A stretch of DNA of 64,000 nucleotides from Planctomycetota bacterium (GCA_016712565.1 JADJQU010000033.1:62001-126000); one strand, 5' to 3'; counted from the first letter of the stretch, positions 26,636-36,050 are shown. Program-made: numbers and translations. The notes: generated by a model not told the origin, from the letters alone.

Positions 26636-27313
26636 ATGGACACCTCCGACCAGGAACTGGGGAGCGGCCTCCCCGCGCCGGCCAGGAAGGCGGCCCAGAC
26701 GGCTCAGACGTCGGCGGAGCCGCGGGCCGCTCGGGGCGCGAAGAGCGCGACCCGGGCGAAGGGGAGGCCCGACGGGGCCCCCGCCACGGGGGCACGTGGC
26801 GGCGCGGCCCGGCGCCCGGCCGCGGTCCGCCGCGGGCAGACGGTCACGACCGTGGCCGAGGAGATCCGCCAGAACCGGGCCTTCCGGTCCCCGGCCCAGG
26901 AGGCCTTGCTCGCCGTGCTCCTGACCGCCGACCGGCTGCAGTCCCGGATCTCCGCGGTCCTGGCGGCCGAGGCGGACATCACCCATCAGCAATACAACGT
27001 GCTCCGCATCCTGCGCGGAGCCGGGGCCCAGGGGTTGCCGACGCTTTCGATCGGGGAGCGAATGATCGAGCGCGCGCCGGGTGTCACCCGGCTCCTCGAC
27101 CGACTCGAGCGCAAGGGACTCATCGAGCGCGTCCGCCAGGGCGCGGATCGGCGGCAGGTTCACTGCCGGGCGACGGCCGCGGGCCTGGCCCTGCTCCAGG
27201 GCCTCGACCCGGTGATGGACGCCCTCGACGATCGTCCGGGCCGCGAGCTGTCGGCGGCCGAGCTCCGGACCCTGGTCTCCCTGCTGGACCGCATGCGCGC
27301 CTGCCTGCGCTGA
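26636..27313 (+). CDS. MarR-family transcriptional regulator
   Basis: The product is 225 residues from the ATG at 26636, preferred over the ATG at 26612 because a GAGG lies 8 bases upstream and the earlier codon overlaps the operator palindrome. Residues 1-65 are a basic Ala/Arg/Pro-rich tail. The winged helix follows: ITHQQYNVLRILRGAG, LSIGERMIERAPGVTRLLDRLERKGLIER and the wing RVRQGADRRQVHCRATAAG. Such dimeric repressors usually respond to phenolics, quinones or oxidants and control adjacent genes, here the DoxX gene 93 bases downstream. No redox-sensing Cys is evident in the N-terminal helix. Confidence 0.9.
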   Translation: MDTSDQELGSGLPAPARKAAQTAQTSAEPRAARGAKSATRAKGRPDGAPATGARGGAARRPAAVRRGQTVTTVAEEIRQNRAFRSPAQEALLAVLLTADRLQSRISAVLAAEADITHQQYNVLRILRGAGAQGLPTLSIGERMIERAPGVTRLLDRLERKGLIERVRQGADRRQVHCRATAAGLALLQGLDPVMDALDDRPGRELSAAELRTLVSLLDRMRACLR

Positions 27314-27406
27314 ACCCGGCCGCGGGGGCCCTGTCCGCGGATGCGGCGGGGCCCGGCGAGCCCTGAAACCGTCACTGAAACCCAAACGCCAAGCGAGCTG
27401 ATTCAC

Positions 27407-27418
27407 ATGACTAGTCAA
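27407..27418. promoter_or_regulatory. Second MarR operator copy overlapping the doxX start codon
   Basis: ATGACTAGTCAA repeats 11 of 12 bases of the palindrome at 26601; the inner ten (TGACTAGTCA) are perfectly symmetric. It spans codons 1-4 of doxX (Met-Thr-Ser-Gln), so repressor bound here would block early elongation or a promoter just upstream. A separate doxX promoter within 27314-27406 is therefore likely, although no clear boxes are seen. Confidence 0.75.
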
Positions 27419-27913
27419 GTATTGTCGGGACAACGGACTGCCTCCACCTCCACCGGCTGGATCGGGCGGATCGTCGCCACCGAGAAGGACGGCGCCGCCA
27501 CCCTGGCGCGCCTCGTGCTCGCGCTGGTCATGTTCCCCCATGGGGCCCAGAAACTCCTGGGCTGGTGGGGCGGCTATGGCTGGGACGGCACCCTGGGTTT
27601 CCTCACCGGCACGATCGGCCTTCCCTCGCCGCTCGCCGCCGGGGTGATCCTGCTGGAGTTCTTCGGCCCGCTGCTCCTGCTCGTGGGGCTCGCCACACGT
27701 CCCGTGGCCCTGGCCTTCGTGGGCCTGATGCTGGGGGCGATCTTCAGCGTGCACGCGCCCCATGGGTTCTTCATGAACTGGTCCGGCGCCCAGGCCGGAG
27801 AGGGATTCGAGTACCACCTGCTCGCCATCGGCCTCGCCTGGGTGCTCGTCCACCGGGGCGGCGGGCGCTTCGCCCTGGACCGGCTGTGGGCCGGCTCCCG
27901 AGGAGGGTCCTAG
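27407..27913 (+). CDS. DoxX-family membrane protein
   Basis: The product is 168 residues with about four membrane helices: ATLARLVLALVMFPHGAQKLLGWWGG, ASPLAAGVILLEFFGPLLLLVG, RPVALAFVGLMLGAIFSV and FEYHLLAIGLAWVLVHRGGG. The motif HGAQKLLGWWGGYGW with the later Glu in LLEFFGP is typical of DoxX/YphA proteins, linked to redox or thiol homeostasis and often to detoxification of quinone-type compounds. The start codon lies inside the MarR operator. A divergent upstream ATG would give an N-terminal tail without family support. Confidence 0.9.
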   Translation: MTSQVLSGQRTASTSTGWIGRIVATEKDGAATLARLVLALVMFPHGAQKLLGWWGGYGWDGTLGFLTGTIGLPSPLAAGVILLEFFGPLLLLVGLATRPVALAFVGLMLGAIFSVHAPHGFFMNWSGAQAGEGFEYHLLAIGLAWVLVHRGGGRFALDRLWAGSRGGS

Positions 27914-28056
27914 CCCGGGAGCGAGGCGTGCGCCTGCCCTGCGCCTGGCGACCCCGGCGGTGGGGGGGGGCTCGCGGGGCCGTCCCCCGAATTCCAGGAA
28001 TCCTGAAACTCCACGGACTCCTCGCGACACCGACGGAACGCCCCGGCTTTTTGGCC

Positions 28057-28080
28057 GTTCTGGGACAATCGTCCCAGGAC
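28057..28080. promoter_or_regulatory. Inverted repeat 33 bases ahead of the FG-GAP gene
   Basis: GTTCTGGGAC and GTCCCAGGAC flank the loop AATC, a 10-bp stem with one G-T pair. It is too close to the start codon to terminate anything useful and has no T-tract, so it is either an operator or a 5'-UTR hairpin. A similar GGTCCTGGGACC palindrome occurs at 36033-36050 ahead of the cardiolipin-synthase-like gene. Confidence 0.4.
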
Positions 28081-28112
28081 CCACCGCCTCCCCTTCGCCC
28101 CCCCTCCCTCCG

Positions 28113-29348
28113 ATGGTCGCGACTCCGACTCGTCTCGTCCCCCTCCTTTTGGCGGGGCTCCCCGTCCTGGCGCTGCCGTGCACGGCGCAATTCCATCTGC
28201 CGTCCGCCCCACCCCAGCTGCCGTTCGGGCCGCCCATCGACCTCGCCGCGTGGGAACGCACCTGGCCGGAGGGCTCGGCCATGGAGGGACTGGGACGCGG
28301 CGTGGTCGGCGACTTCACAGGCGATCTCACGCCCGACCTGTGGCAACAGACGGCGCGGGCCCTGGTGTTGTTCATGGACCACTCGTACATGGACTACTCC
28401 GTCGAGTTCCCGGTCCAGGCCACTGCGATCGCCTGCTACACGAAGCAAGCCGGTGGATCGCGCGACCGGCTGGCCTACACCGACGACTCTGGGGTGCATC
28501 TGCTCGACTTCCGCGTGGATCTGCCCGATCCCTGGGTGAGTTCGTCCCTCGGGTTTCCCCATTGGAAGCAGGCGAGGTCCCTGGACTGTTGGGATCTGGA
28601 CCAGGACGGCGACCTCGACCTGTTGGCCGTCAGTGCCGACGGGTTGAAGCTGTACAGGCTGCTCAGCGACGGCCAGGGAGCGTTCGTCCAGGCACCGAAC
28701 ATCCTGCTGGGCATCGGAGCCACCCAGGCGTTCGCGCTCGACTACCTCCCCGGCCAGCCGCCCTGCGTGGCCGTCCTGAACCAGAGCTGGTTCTTCGTCG
28801 TCCGGTCGGATGGCGTGCGGGCCAAGGTCCTCGCCAACCCAGGTCCGAACAGCAGGATCGCGAGAGTGCGCCAGGCGCCTGCCTACGGCGTGCCCCAACC
28901 CGACTGCGTGGCCTGGCTGCGGGACGCAGCAGGAGGGGGAGGTGTCCAGGAACTCGTCGTGGTCGATGCTCTATCCGCATCGCTGCCCGAGCTGCAGTTC
29001 CTCGGCCTCGACGCCGCCGCGATCTTCAGCGGCGATCACGATGGGGACGGAAGCGATGACGTCGGCCTGCTGTCGAGGCACGAGCAAGTCGTGCACCTGA
29101 TTCGGAATCAACGCGACCAGGATCACCTCACGGAGCCGCGCTTCGCGGGGGCGGCTCTCGAGCCGGTGGTGTTCGGGGACGCAGGCCTCGCTGGAGTGGA
29201 GAACACCTCCGTGCCCGTGCTGCAGGACGCGAACTTCGACCTCAGGGCGGACCTGTTCGTCGTCGATCCCAACGTGCCGCGGGCCCTGGCGATCACCACC
29301 GAGCCGCCTCTTTCGCCGCCGCCGCCGCCCCCGGGGATCGGGGCCTGA
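28113..29348 (+). CDS. Secreted FG-GAP/VCBS repeat protein, N-terminal part of a split gene
   Basis: The product is 411 residues with a signal peptide (TRLVPLLLAGLPVLALPCTA). Calcium-binding FG-GAP repeats are seen in DLDQDGDLDLLAV (about residue 168) and GDHDGDGSDDVGLL (about 307), with a third weaker copy in DANFDLRADLFVV. These form a beta propeller in extracellular proteins. The frame ends in a proline run (PPLSPPPPPPGIGA). The next frame is open across the same run and continues with sensible sequence, so the stop probably results from a one-base loss in GCCGCCGCCCCCGGGG near 29320-29336. See the following entry. Confidence 0.75.
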   Translation: MVATPTRLVPLLLAGLPVLALPCTAQFHLPSAPPQLPFGPPIDLAAWERTWPEGSAMEGLGRGVVGDFTGDLTPDLWQQTARALVLFMDHSYMDYSVEFPVQATAIACYTKQAGGSRDRLAYTDDSGVHLLDFRVDLPDPWVSSSLGFPHWKQARSLDCWDLDQDGDLDLLAVSADGLKLYRLLSDGQGAFVQAPNILLGIGATQAFALDYLPGQPPCVAVLNQSWFFVVRSDGVRAKVLANPGPNSRIARVRQAPAYGVPQPDCVAWLRDAAGGGGVQELVVVDALSASLPELQFLGLDAAAIFSGDHDGDGSDDVGLLSRHEQVVHLIRNQRDQDHLTEPRFAGAALEPVVFGDAGLAGVENTSVPVLQDANFDLRADLFVVDPNVPRALAITTEPPLSPPPPPPGIGA

Positions 29349-29368
29349 AGCTGTCTGGGCCGGATTCC

Positions 29369-30013
29369 ATGCACCCGGCGTTTCACCGGGGTGATTTCTT
29401 CTCGGCGTCCTACTTCGAAGCGGCCGTGCCCGGGGTTCACCAGGGCCTCCTGATGCTCTCGCTGCAGAACGCCTGGGGATTGGACCCCGACAACCTGGCC
29501 GCGGGCTGGCGCATCGAACTGGTTGCCTACCGGCAAGGGCCGGCACCGGCCCTGGTCGAACCCCTTGCGGTCGTGCACCACGAATACGATCTCTCGGGAG
29601 GGGCGCAGAATGTCTACCGCCAGGCTGCCGGAGCAGGCGGAGTGTGGGCCTTGCCGATCGAGATCGACGACGCGGCGACTTTGTTCGACAGCAAGTACTA
29701 CATCGTCCTGCGCGTCATGCCGCCGGGCGATTCGCTGGCGCTCACGGAGTACCTGGTGGGCTTCACCTCGGAGGAGGCCGATGGGACCGGGGCCTACCAC
29801 GGCTCGATGATCTACCTGGTGGGCTTGCCTGGGGCGTGGAACGTCAGCATTCCCTATGACCTCCACGAGACTCCCCCGGGCACGCCGACGAATTCGCGTC
29901 AGGAGACCGGCGGTGCCGTCCCGCTGTTGAAGGTGCCGCGGTACTCGCCCGGCACGCCCCATCCGGGGCCCATCACGCCTCCCCCGGCTCCGGTGCCGCT
30001 CACCGGGAATTGA
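29369..30013 (+). CDS. Probable C-terminal domain of the preceding FG-GAP protein, out of frame
   Basis: The frame is 214 residues from the ATG at 29369, but it is open further upstream through the proline-rich run of the preceding gene. It has no signal peptide or ribosome-binding site of its own. The sequence (GDFFSASYFEAAVPGVHQGLL, YLVGFTSEEADGTGAYHGSM) looks like a compact beta domain and ends with a Pro-rich tail. Joining the two frames requires one extra base near 29320-29336 and gives a ~630-residue secreted protein. It may alternatively be a genuine separate fragment. Confidence 0.6.
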   Translation: MHPAFHRGDFFSASYFEAAVPGVHQGLLMLSLQNAWGLDPDNLAAGWRIELVAYRQGPAPALVEPLAVVHHEYDLSGGAQNVYRQAAGAGGVWALPIEIDDAATLFDSKYYIVLRVMPPGDSLALTEYLVGFTSEEADGTGAYHGSMIYLVGLPGAWNVSIPYDLHETPPGTPTNSRQETGGAVPLLKVPRYSPGTPHPGPITPPPAPVPLTGN

Positions 30014-30127
30014 GCGACCGACCCTGGAATCAGGAAGCCTGGCAACGGACCACCTGCGCAGGCGCGATCTCCAGGCTCGAGGGGCGGGCGCCTGTCCCGT
30101 GCCCGCCGGGTGGGGGAGGGCCGTCGT

Positions 30128-32794
30128 TCACTGGCGGCCGACCCCTCCCAGGCCCACGGCGAACACCAGTGAATGGTAGTAGGGGTGGGCGAAGCGCCCG
30201 CCCGCGGCCAGAGCGGCCCTGGCCGCGCGCAGCGCCTCCGCCCGCGAGTCGCCCGCACACAGTCGCGCGTGGAAGTGCTCGAGCAGGGCCTGCATGGCCC
30301 GCGCCTCGACCTGGTGGGACGAGAGCAGCACGCAGCTCGCGCCGGACTTCAGAAACGCGCCCCCGAGGTGCGTGAGTCCGTCTTCGCCGTAGCGCGACTC
30401 GCCGCGGGCGGCTCCACAGGCCGAGAGCACCACCGTTTCCGGGCTGCGCAGGGCCTCCACCTCGTCGCAGTCGAGCAGCCCGTCGTCGGTCGCCGACGCG
30501 GCGCGCAGCACCAGAGCCGCGGGCCGTTCGTGTCCGGCGATCTCGATTCCATGGGCGGTGATCTGCAGCACATCCGCGGCCTCCACACCCTCCAGGGCCA
30601 GTGCCGCCGCCGTGGCCCTCTCCCCCAGGAACGTGTGCGTCGTCGGTTGGCCGTAGGGCCGATGCAGCAGGTCGGCCTCGGCGGGGCCCAGGGGTATCCG
30701 CGGCAGGCCGCGCAGGCGTTCCTCGGCGGATTCGGGGATCGTGGGAGCGGCCACGAGCCACAGTCCCCGACCGCCGCGAGTTTCGTCTCGCTTGGCCTCG
30801 CGCCGCCGGGCGAGCTTGACCGCCACCGGCAACGACGGTGCGCGGTCGATCGCCATGCGCGTGCCCAAGGTCCCACCGCCGGGCGCCGGCAGGGCCTCGA
30901 TCGGCAGGTCGTTCATGAGTTCGATGCCGATCACGCTGACGGAGTGCCACTCGGCCATGCGCTGGCGGAGCTTCGGGGGCAACAGGAGCTCCGCAACCCG
31001 TTTGCCCTGTCGTTCGACCGCCGCCAGATTGCGCGCCCGATCGGCGTCCTCCAGCGTCGATGGGGGCGTGGAGAGCGTGCGGATCCAGGCCGCCACCGGA
31101 GCTTGCCAGAGGCCCTTGCCGGCGGCGCGCTCGCAAATTCCCGGGGTTCGACCGTCGAAGGCCAGCACCAGGGTCCGGTGCGTGTCCGGGATGAACACCA
31201 GAACGCCGCCGTCGGGGCGCTCCAGCACGCGGCGAGCTTCCTCGGCCGAGCAGCCTTGCTGGGAGAGAGCCCGGGAAAGCGAGCCGAGTTCCTGGACCGA
31301 TCGCAGCGCGTCCAGTGCCGAGGCCAGGCCCGCTTCGGGGCCCTCGACAGCAATCGACAGCTCGATCAACTCGTTCAGGATGAAGCGGCGGCCGGCGAAG
31401 TGCAGGAACCCGACGCCGCCTCGTGGACGTTCGTTGCGGGCCAGTTGGGCCACGTAGGCGTCGAAGCGGGACTCCAGCAGCTCGAGCTGGGCCCGCGCGG
31501 CACCCTCGTCGTGGGGCGAGCGGCGCATCAGGTGGGACGCGTAGGCCTCGAGCTCCGCATGCTCCCGCGCGTGGGCGTCGCTGCCGGAGGCCGCGCCGAG
31601 CCGCGCGAGCGCTTCGCGGGCCAGGCGGAGGTGTTTGGAAGCCGCCTCCAGGTCCCCGCGGCGCAGGTGCAAGTCCACCAGCCCGACGTGCACGATGCGG
31701 CCGTCGTCCGTGGACAGCAGCGGGTCCCCCAGCACGCTCCCGAGGAGGTCCAACGCTTCCTCGGCCATGCCCGCCTCCACGCAGGCAGGGTCGGCCAGGG
31801 CGAGCCCCAGGCGCGCGCGGAGTGCCGGCTCCAGCCCCGCGACCGCCTGCCGATCGAGGGGGCCGGCGCCTCCGGCGAGGAGCAGGACCACCTCGGGCGC
31901 GCGGCTGGTGGCCAGCAGGAGATTGAGCTCGAGCACCCTCGCGTGCCCCTCGAGCTCGGGGCGCCCGGAGGCTCGAGCCGCGACGCGGCACCGTTCGAGC
32001 GCGGTCCAGGCCAGGTCCGGCAGCCCCAGGTCGAGGACCACCTGCGCGCGCAGCAGCTCCCCCTGGGCCCGCAGGGCGCTCGGATCGGGGATTCCCGCGT
32101 CCGATCGGGCGAGGCAGGCATCGGCCCGCGAGAGCAGCCCCAGGGCCGCCATGGGGGAGCCGGATCGGCGCTCCAGCTCGGCCAGGGACTGCAACAGGTG
32201 CGGCTCCAGCCGTGGGTGAGGATCGTGCTCGAGCCCGTGCTCGAAGTGCGTGCGGGCGCCGGCGAACTCGCCGCGCTCCATGGCACCCTGGGCCAGGTCC
32301 AGGTCCAGCGCCGTCCCGTGGTAGCTGCGCAAGTCCCCGGCGGGGATTCGCTCCACCGCGCGCAGGCAAAGTCCGCTCCAGCGTTCGAGCCCGTCGCGCT
32401 GCTCGGGCCGGCGGGACAGGAACCGCCCGGCGCAGGAAAGCGCGCACAGGGCATCCACGGAGGGCGACGGCTCGGCGAACGTGGCCCGCTCGAGCGTCTC
32501 GACCCAGTGGATCAGCGCGGACAGCCGCGAGTCGACCGCTTCCGGAGCCGCGCCGAGCACTGCGTCCTCGAGCGCGTAGTAGAGCTCCTCCAAGGAGCGT
32601 TCTTCCTGGGCCTGACCCCCTTCCAGCACGGCCCTTGCCAGGAGCGTCGCGGGGTCGGCGGCCTCGAGTCCCAGTGCTCCCGCGGTGGAGGCGAGTGTGC
32701 AGGCGAGCAGCGCGCGCGCTTTCAGTCCAACGACGCGCGCAGGGGCGCGGATCGTCCCATGACGCGATTGGACTTTCTGATCTCGACGTGCCAT
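30128..32794 (-). CDS. TPR-like repeat protein with C-terminal CHAT protease domain
   Basis: The product is up to 888 residues. The ATG at 32794 overlaps the anti-sigma gene by 73 bases; a later start just before LKARALLACTLASTAGALG would leave a cleaner signal peptide. Residues ~60-480 are helical repeats of TPR character (LLQSLAELERRSGSPMAALGLLSRA, HLRLAREALARLGAA). The C-terminal ~330 residues are a caspase-like CHAT domain with catalytic His748 (ITAHGIEIAG) and Cys793 (VVLSACGAARGE), both intact, and YYHSLVFAVG at the end. CHAT proteases cleave partner proteins in diverse signalling settings. Third gene of the sigma/anti-sigma operon, which suggests stress-linked proteolysis. Confidence 0.9.
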   Translation of the reverse strand: MARRDQKVQSRHGTIRAPARVVGLKARALLACTLASTAGALGLEAADPATLLARAVLEGGQAQEERSLEELYYALEDAVLGAAPEAVDSRLSALIHWVETLERATFAEPSPSVDALCALSCAGRFLSRRPEQRDGLERWSGLCLRAVERIPAGDLRSYHGTALDLDLAQGAMERGEFAGARTHFEHGLEHDPHPRLEPHLLQSLAELERRSGSPMAALGLLSRADACLARSDAGIPDPSALRAQGELLRAQVVLDLGLPDLAWTALERCRVAARASGRPELEGHARVLELNLLLATSRAPEVVLLLAGGAGPLDRQAVAGLEPALRARLGLALADPACVEAGMAEEALDLLGSVLGDPLLSTDDGRIVHVGLVDLHLRRGDLEAASKHLRLAREALARLGAASGSDAHAREHAELEAYASHLMRRSPHDEGAARAQLELLESRFDAYVAQLARNERPRGGVGFLHFAGRRFILNELIELSIAVEGPEAGLASALDALRSVQELGSLSRALSQQGCSAEEARRVLERPDGGVLVFIPDTHRTLVLAFDGRTPGICERAAGKGLWQAPVAAWIRTLSTPPSTLEDADRARNLAAVERQGKRVAELLLPPKLRQRMAEWHSVSVIGIELMNDLPIEALPAPGGGTLGTRMAIDRAPSLPVAVKLARRREAKRDETRGGRGLWLVAAPTIPESAEERLRGLPRIPLGPAEADLLHRPYGQPTTHTFLGERATAAALALEGVEAADVLQITAHGIEIAGHERPAALVLRAASATDDGLLDCDEVEALRSPETVVLSACGAARGESRYGEDGLTHLGGAFLKSGASCVLLSSHQVEARAMQALLEHFHARLCAGDSRAEALRAARAALAAGGRFAHPYYHSLVFAVGLGGVGRQ

Positions 32795-33459
32795 TCGATG
32801 CGCAGGGGAGGCAGGGCGAAGAACTCGGACACCCGCCGAGCGTCGGCGATTCCCGCCTGATCCGGCCGCCAGTCCGCGGCTCGAATGTTATCCACAACCA
32901 GGGGATCGAGCTCGGCCCGCTCCAGGTCGGTGATCACCAGGGTGAAGGTCTCATCCCCGGCCAGCGGTCGGGAGCGCCACGCGAAGGCGCCGAGGTCGGC
33001 CTTCGACCCCGCGGGAGAGGACCCCACCAGGTCCGCATCCGGTTCACCCAGAAGCACCTCGGGATCGTCGCCCGAGGTCCCGTGGTCGCCGCGCAAGCCC
33101 CAGACGGCCAGCAGGCTCGCCGCCGACAGTGCTGCCGCCGCGATCAGGGCCGTTCGCCATCGAGCGGGGGCACTTGGGCGCGTTCCCAGGCGGCCCTGCA
33201 CGCGATTCGAAGCGAGCTCCTGAAACCGTTGCAGGACCGCGGGCGGCACGGGAGCGGAGGCCGCCTCGCGCACGAACTTCCGTTCCGCCGAGCCGGCGCG
33301 ATCCAACAGCGAACCGAGGTCCTCCAATTCGGCGAGGTGCCGACGGCAGGCGGGGCACTGGCGCATCAAGTCCTGCGCCTCGGCCCCGTCGCGCGCCAGC
33401 TCGCCGACGAGGATCCGGGACAGCAGGTCCCCATGCCGAGCATCGTGTCCTTGCATCAT
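32722..33459 (-). CDS. Anti-sigma factor, single membrane span
   Basis: The product is 245 residues from the ATG at 33459, overlapping the sigma stop by ATGA. The cytoplasmic N-domain has an anti-sigma zinc-finger-like CPAC (LMRQCPACRRHLAELE), but the His usually four residues before the first Cys is Leu; an earlier His (DARHGD) might substitute. A single membrane helix follows (ALIAAAALSAASLLAVWGL, about residues 125-143). The ~100-residue outer part contains WRSRPLAGDETFTLVITDLERAEL. It should hold the ECF sigma factor at the membrane until a signal arrives. Confidence 0.85.
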   Translation of the reverse strand: MMQGHDARHGDLLSRILVGELARDGAEAQDLMRQCPACRRHLAELEDLGSLLDRAGSAERKFVREAASAPVPPAVLQRFQELASNRVQGRLGTRPSAPARWRTALIAAAALSAASLLAVWGLRGDHGTSGDDPEVLLGEPDADLVGSSPAGSKADLGAFAWRSRPLAGDETFTLVITDLERAELDPLVVDNIRAADWRPDQAGIADARRVSEFFALPPLRIEWHVEIRKSNRVMGRSAPLRASLD

Positions 33460-34034
33460 CGGTGGGCTGTCGCGTGGGGTTTCAGGGCCTCGTGGAGCCG
33501 TCCCAATCCACGGTAGTACTTGGTCTTGGCCGTGTTGGTGGGCAGACCCAGTCGCCCACCAATTTCCTCGAAGGTGAGCTCCTCGAAGTGCTTCAGCCGC
33601 ACGACGTCCGCGTCCACGGGGTCGAGTCGCTCGAGCGCCCGGTGCACGTGCTCGTACTCCAGGAATTGCGCGCGCGGATCCGCGGGGCCCGTGTCGGCGG
33701 CCTCGGCGTCCAGCTCGCCCACTCTCAGGCGCGTGCGCCGCCTTCGGATCGCGTTCATCAGTGTGAAGGCGGAGAAGCGGTAGACCCAGGTCTCCAGGGT
33801 CGACAGGCCGGCGTAGGTGCCCAGCCGATTCCAGATCAGGACCAGGACCTCCTGGGCCACGTCCTCCAGGTCCTGATCGTTGAGGGGCCGGCCCAGGCGG
33901 GCATTCTGGCCGGCCAGGCTCAGCGGAATGCAGCGCATGCGCCGCAGGAAGTCGGCAAGCGCCTGCGGATCGCCATGGCTCGCCGCGCGCACGAGGGCCA
34001 AGTCGGAATCGTACTGGCCGGGGGTTTTCAACAT
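33456..34034 (-). CDS. ECF-type RNA polymerase sigma factor
   Basis: The product is 192 residues from the ATG at 34034. Region 2 reads LEDVAQEVLVLIWNRLGTYAGLSTLETWVYRFSAF split by the -10 recognition helix, followed by NAIRRRRTRLR. Region 4 reads LERLDPVDADVVRLKHFEEL and FEEIGGRLGLPTNTAKTKYYRGLGRL, a complete HTH. It heads the operon with its anti-sigma factor and the CHAT protein, so its regulon probably includes this operon. The frame is open upstream for more than 110 codons, but that part has no sigma homology and looks non-coding. Confidence 0.92.
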   Translation of the reverse strand: MLKTPGQYDSDLALVRAASHGDPQALADFLRRMRCIPLSLAGQNARLGRPLNDQDLEDVAQEVLVLIWNRLGTYAGLSTLETWVYRFSAFTLMNAIRRRRTRLRVGELDAEAADTGPADPRAQFLEYEHVHRALERLDPVDADVVRLKHFEELTFEEIGGRLGLPTNTAKTKYYRGLGRLHEALKPHATAHR

Positions 34035-34433
34035 GCAGCGCGGTTCGGTCACTCCGGGCTGTGCGCGCCGCAAGCACGCCCGTGAGCGAGCCGGGGCATG
34101 CCGCAGGCACCCGCTCCTGCAATCCTCGTCTACCCCCCGTTGGGTGTGCAAGCTGGGTGCGTGGAGGTGGACGAAGCGCATGGGTTGCAACGGTCTGCTT
34201 CTCCCTGGTGTTGCGACCCGGGGCTGGAGTTTCATCCACTCGGGTTTTCCAGGGGGCCGGCCCGGCGCGCCCACGGAGGGGAGGAAAGCGCGACGGGCGG
34301 CCCACGGAGCAGGCCTCCTGGACCGCCCTGAAGGCTGGACCGAGCTTCGCCGTGGGGCGGGCTCCGTCGCCAACCCGGTCGTGTCCCCGGGGGGGGCTAC
34401 CCCGCCTGGGACCGGCGAGCCCGCTCGGGAGCC
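34035..34433. other. Intergenic region upstream of the ECF operon, no gene seen
   Basis: These 399 bases separate the sigma factor start from the pirin stop, both on the minus strand. Frames are open on both strands, but none shows a start with a ribosome-binding site or recognisable sequence. It should hold the ECF operon promoter on the minus strand; I could not identify a convincing -35/-10 pair. Confidence 0.6.
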
Positions 34434-35129
<696 letters not shown>

Positions 35130-35228
35130 GGCGCTGGGGGGCCCGGGGAAACCCCAGGTGGAACCCCGTAACTACGCCATGGGCCGCCGCACTTCAACCT
35201 TGCCGCCAGCGGCCCGGCCGCCGGCACT

Positions 35229-35912
35229 TCAGGGCATCTCGAACACCCAGACCTCGGCTTCGCTGCGCGCGAAGAGGCTCAGGCATTCTTCCCCCGAGAC
35301 CGCCGCGCCGTCGCTCTGGGTCAGCACGTGGCCGTTGACCTCCACCACGCCGTGCAGCACCTGCACCCAGACGTGGCGGTCGAGGGGCAGCGCGTGTTCC
35401 AGGCGATCGCCGTGCTGGAGCGAGGAGGCGTAGACGAAGGTCTCCTGGCCGATGGCGATCGAGTGCTCGCGGCCGTCGGGGGAGGCGATCAGGCTCAGGG
35501 TGCCGCGGCGCTCCCTGGCGGGCAGGGCCCGACGCTCGGACCGGGGGCCTCTCGCCGCGCCCGGCCGGATCCAGAACTGCAGCACGCGCGAGCGGCCGCG
35601 GCCCGTGGCGGCGAACTTGCAGCCGGCTGCCCGCGTGCGGGCGATGGTGCCCGGGAGCAGGCGTTCGCGGCGGCCCTGGTCGTCCACCAGGTCCAGCTCC
35701 CCCTCGAGGAGGCAGGAGAGCATGTCCATGGACTCGCTGGCCTCGTGGCTCACACCCTCCGTGGGCGTGACCACATCCTCGTTGATGGCGCGGAGGGCGC
35801 GAAATCCGGTGTGCTCGGGGTCTTTGAACTGGTCGCAGGAAAACGTCAGATAGCTGGTGGCGGTGCCGCGGCCCAGTCGGCCGCGCTCCTCCGCCCTTCG
35901 GATGGCGATCAT
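35229..35912 (-). CDS. Pirin paralogue with all four metal ligands lost
   Basis: The product is 227 residues and aligns end to end with the neighbouring pirin: GFRALRAINEDVVTPTEG matches GFRALRVINDDLIAPAQG without gaps. At the ligand positions the residues are Glu57, Ser59, Ala101 and Thr103 (SHEASESMDML; GCKFAATG), so no metal can bind in the usual way. The cupin scaffold and C-terminal domain (HVWVQVLHGVVEVNGHVL) are kept. This suggests a regulatory, partner-binding or subunit role, possibly with the intact copy downstream. There is no frameshift, so it is under selection as a protein. Confidence 0.9.
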   Translation of the reverse strand: MIAIRRAEERGRLGRGTATSYLTFSCDQFKDPEHTGFRALRAINEDVVTPTEGVSHEASESMDMLSCLLEGELDLVDDQGRRERLLPGTIARTRAAGCKFAATGRGRSRVLQFWIRPGAARGPRSERRALPARERRGTLSLIASPDGREHSIAIGQETFVYASSLQHGDRLEHALPLDRHVWVQVLHGVVEVNGHVLTQSDGAAVSGEECLSLFARSEAEVWVFEMP

Positions 35913-36032
35913 GGATTCGTACTTTCGGCGGCGCTTTCACGGGGTCGCCGTCACCCCTCGGTTCGGTATTGTTCCAGCCGCAGGAATCGGCAGACCGGGC
36001 GCTCCAGCCCCTGCCGCGGCCTGGGAGGTTGT

Positions 36033-36050
36033 CCTGGTCCTGGGACCAGG
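36033..36050. promoter_or_regulatory. Palindrome CCTGGTCCTGGGACCAGG ahead of the PLD gene
   Basis: Eight bases each side pair perfectly around a two-base centre. It is 70 bases before the start codon of the cardiolipin-synthase-like gene and 120 bases from the divergent degenerate pirin start. It is a candidate operator or hairpin; its core resembles the inverted repeat at 28057-28080. Confidence 0.35.

Noticed and set aside
30173..32860. Plus-strand open frame of about 895 codons opposite the CHAT gene
   Set aside because: No motif; the CHAT His/Cys pair and TPR-like repeats on the minus strand explain the region.
35229..35912. Second pirin as a pseudogene
   Set aside because: It has a full-length frame with conserved scaffold and consistent codon use; only the ligands are changed.
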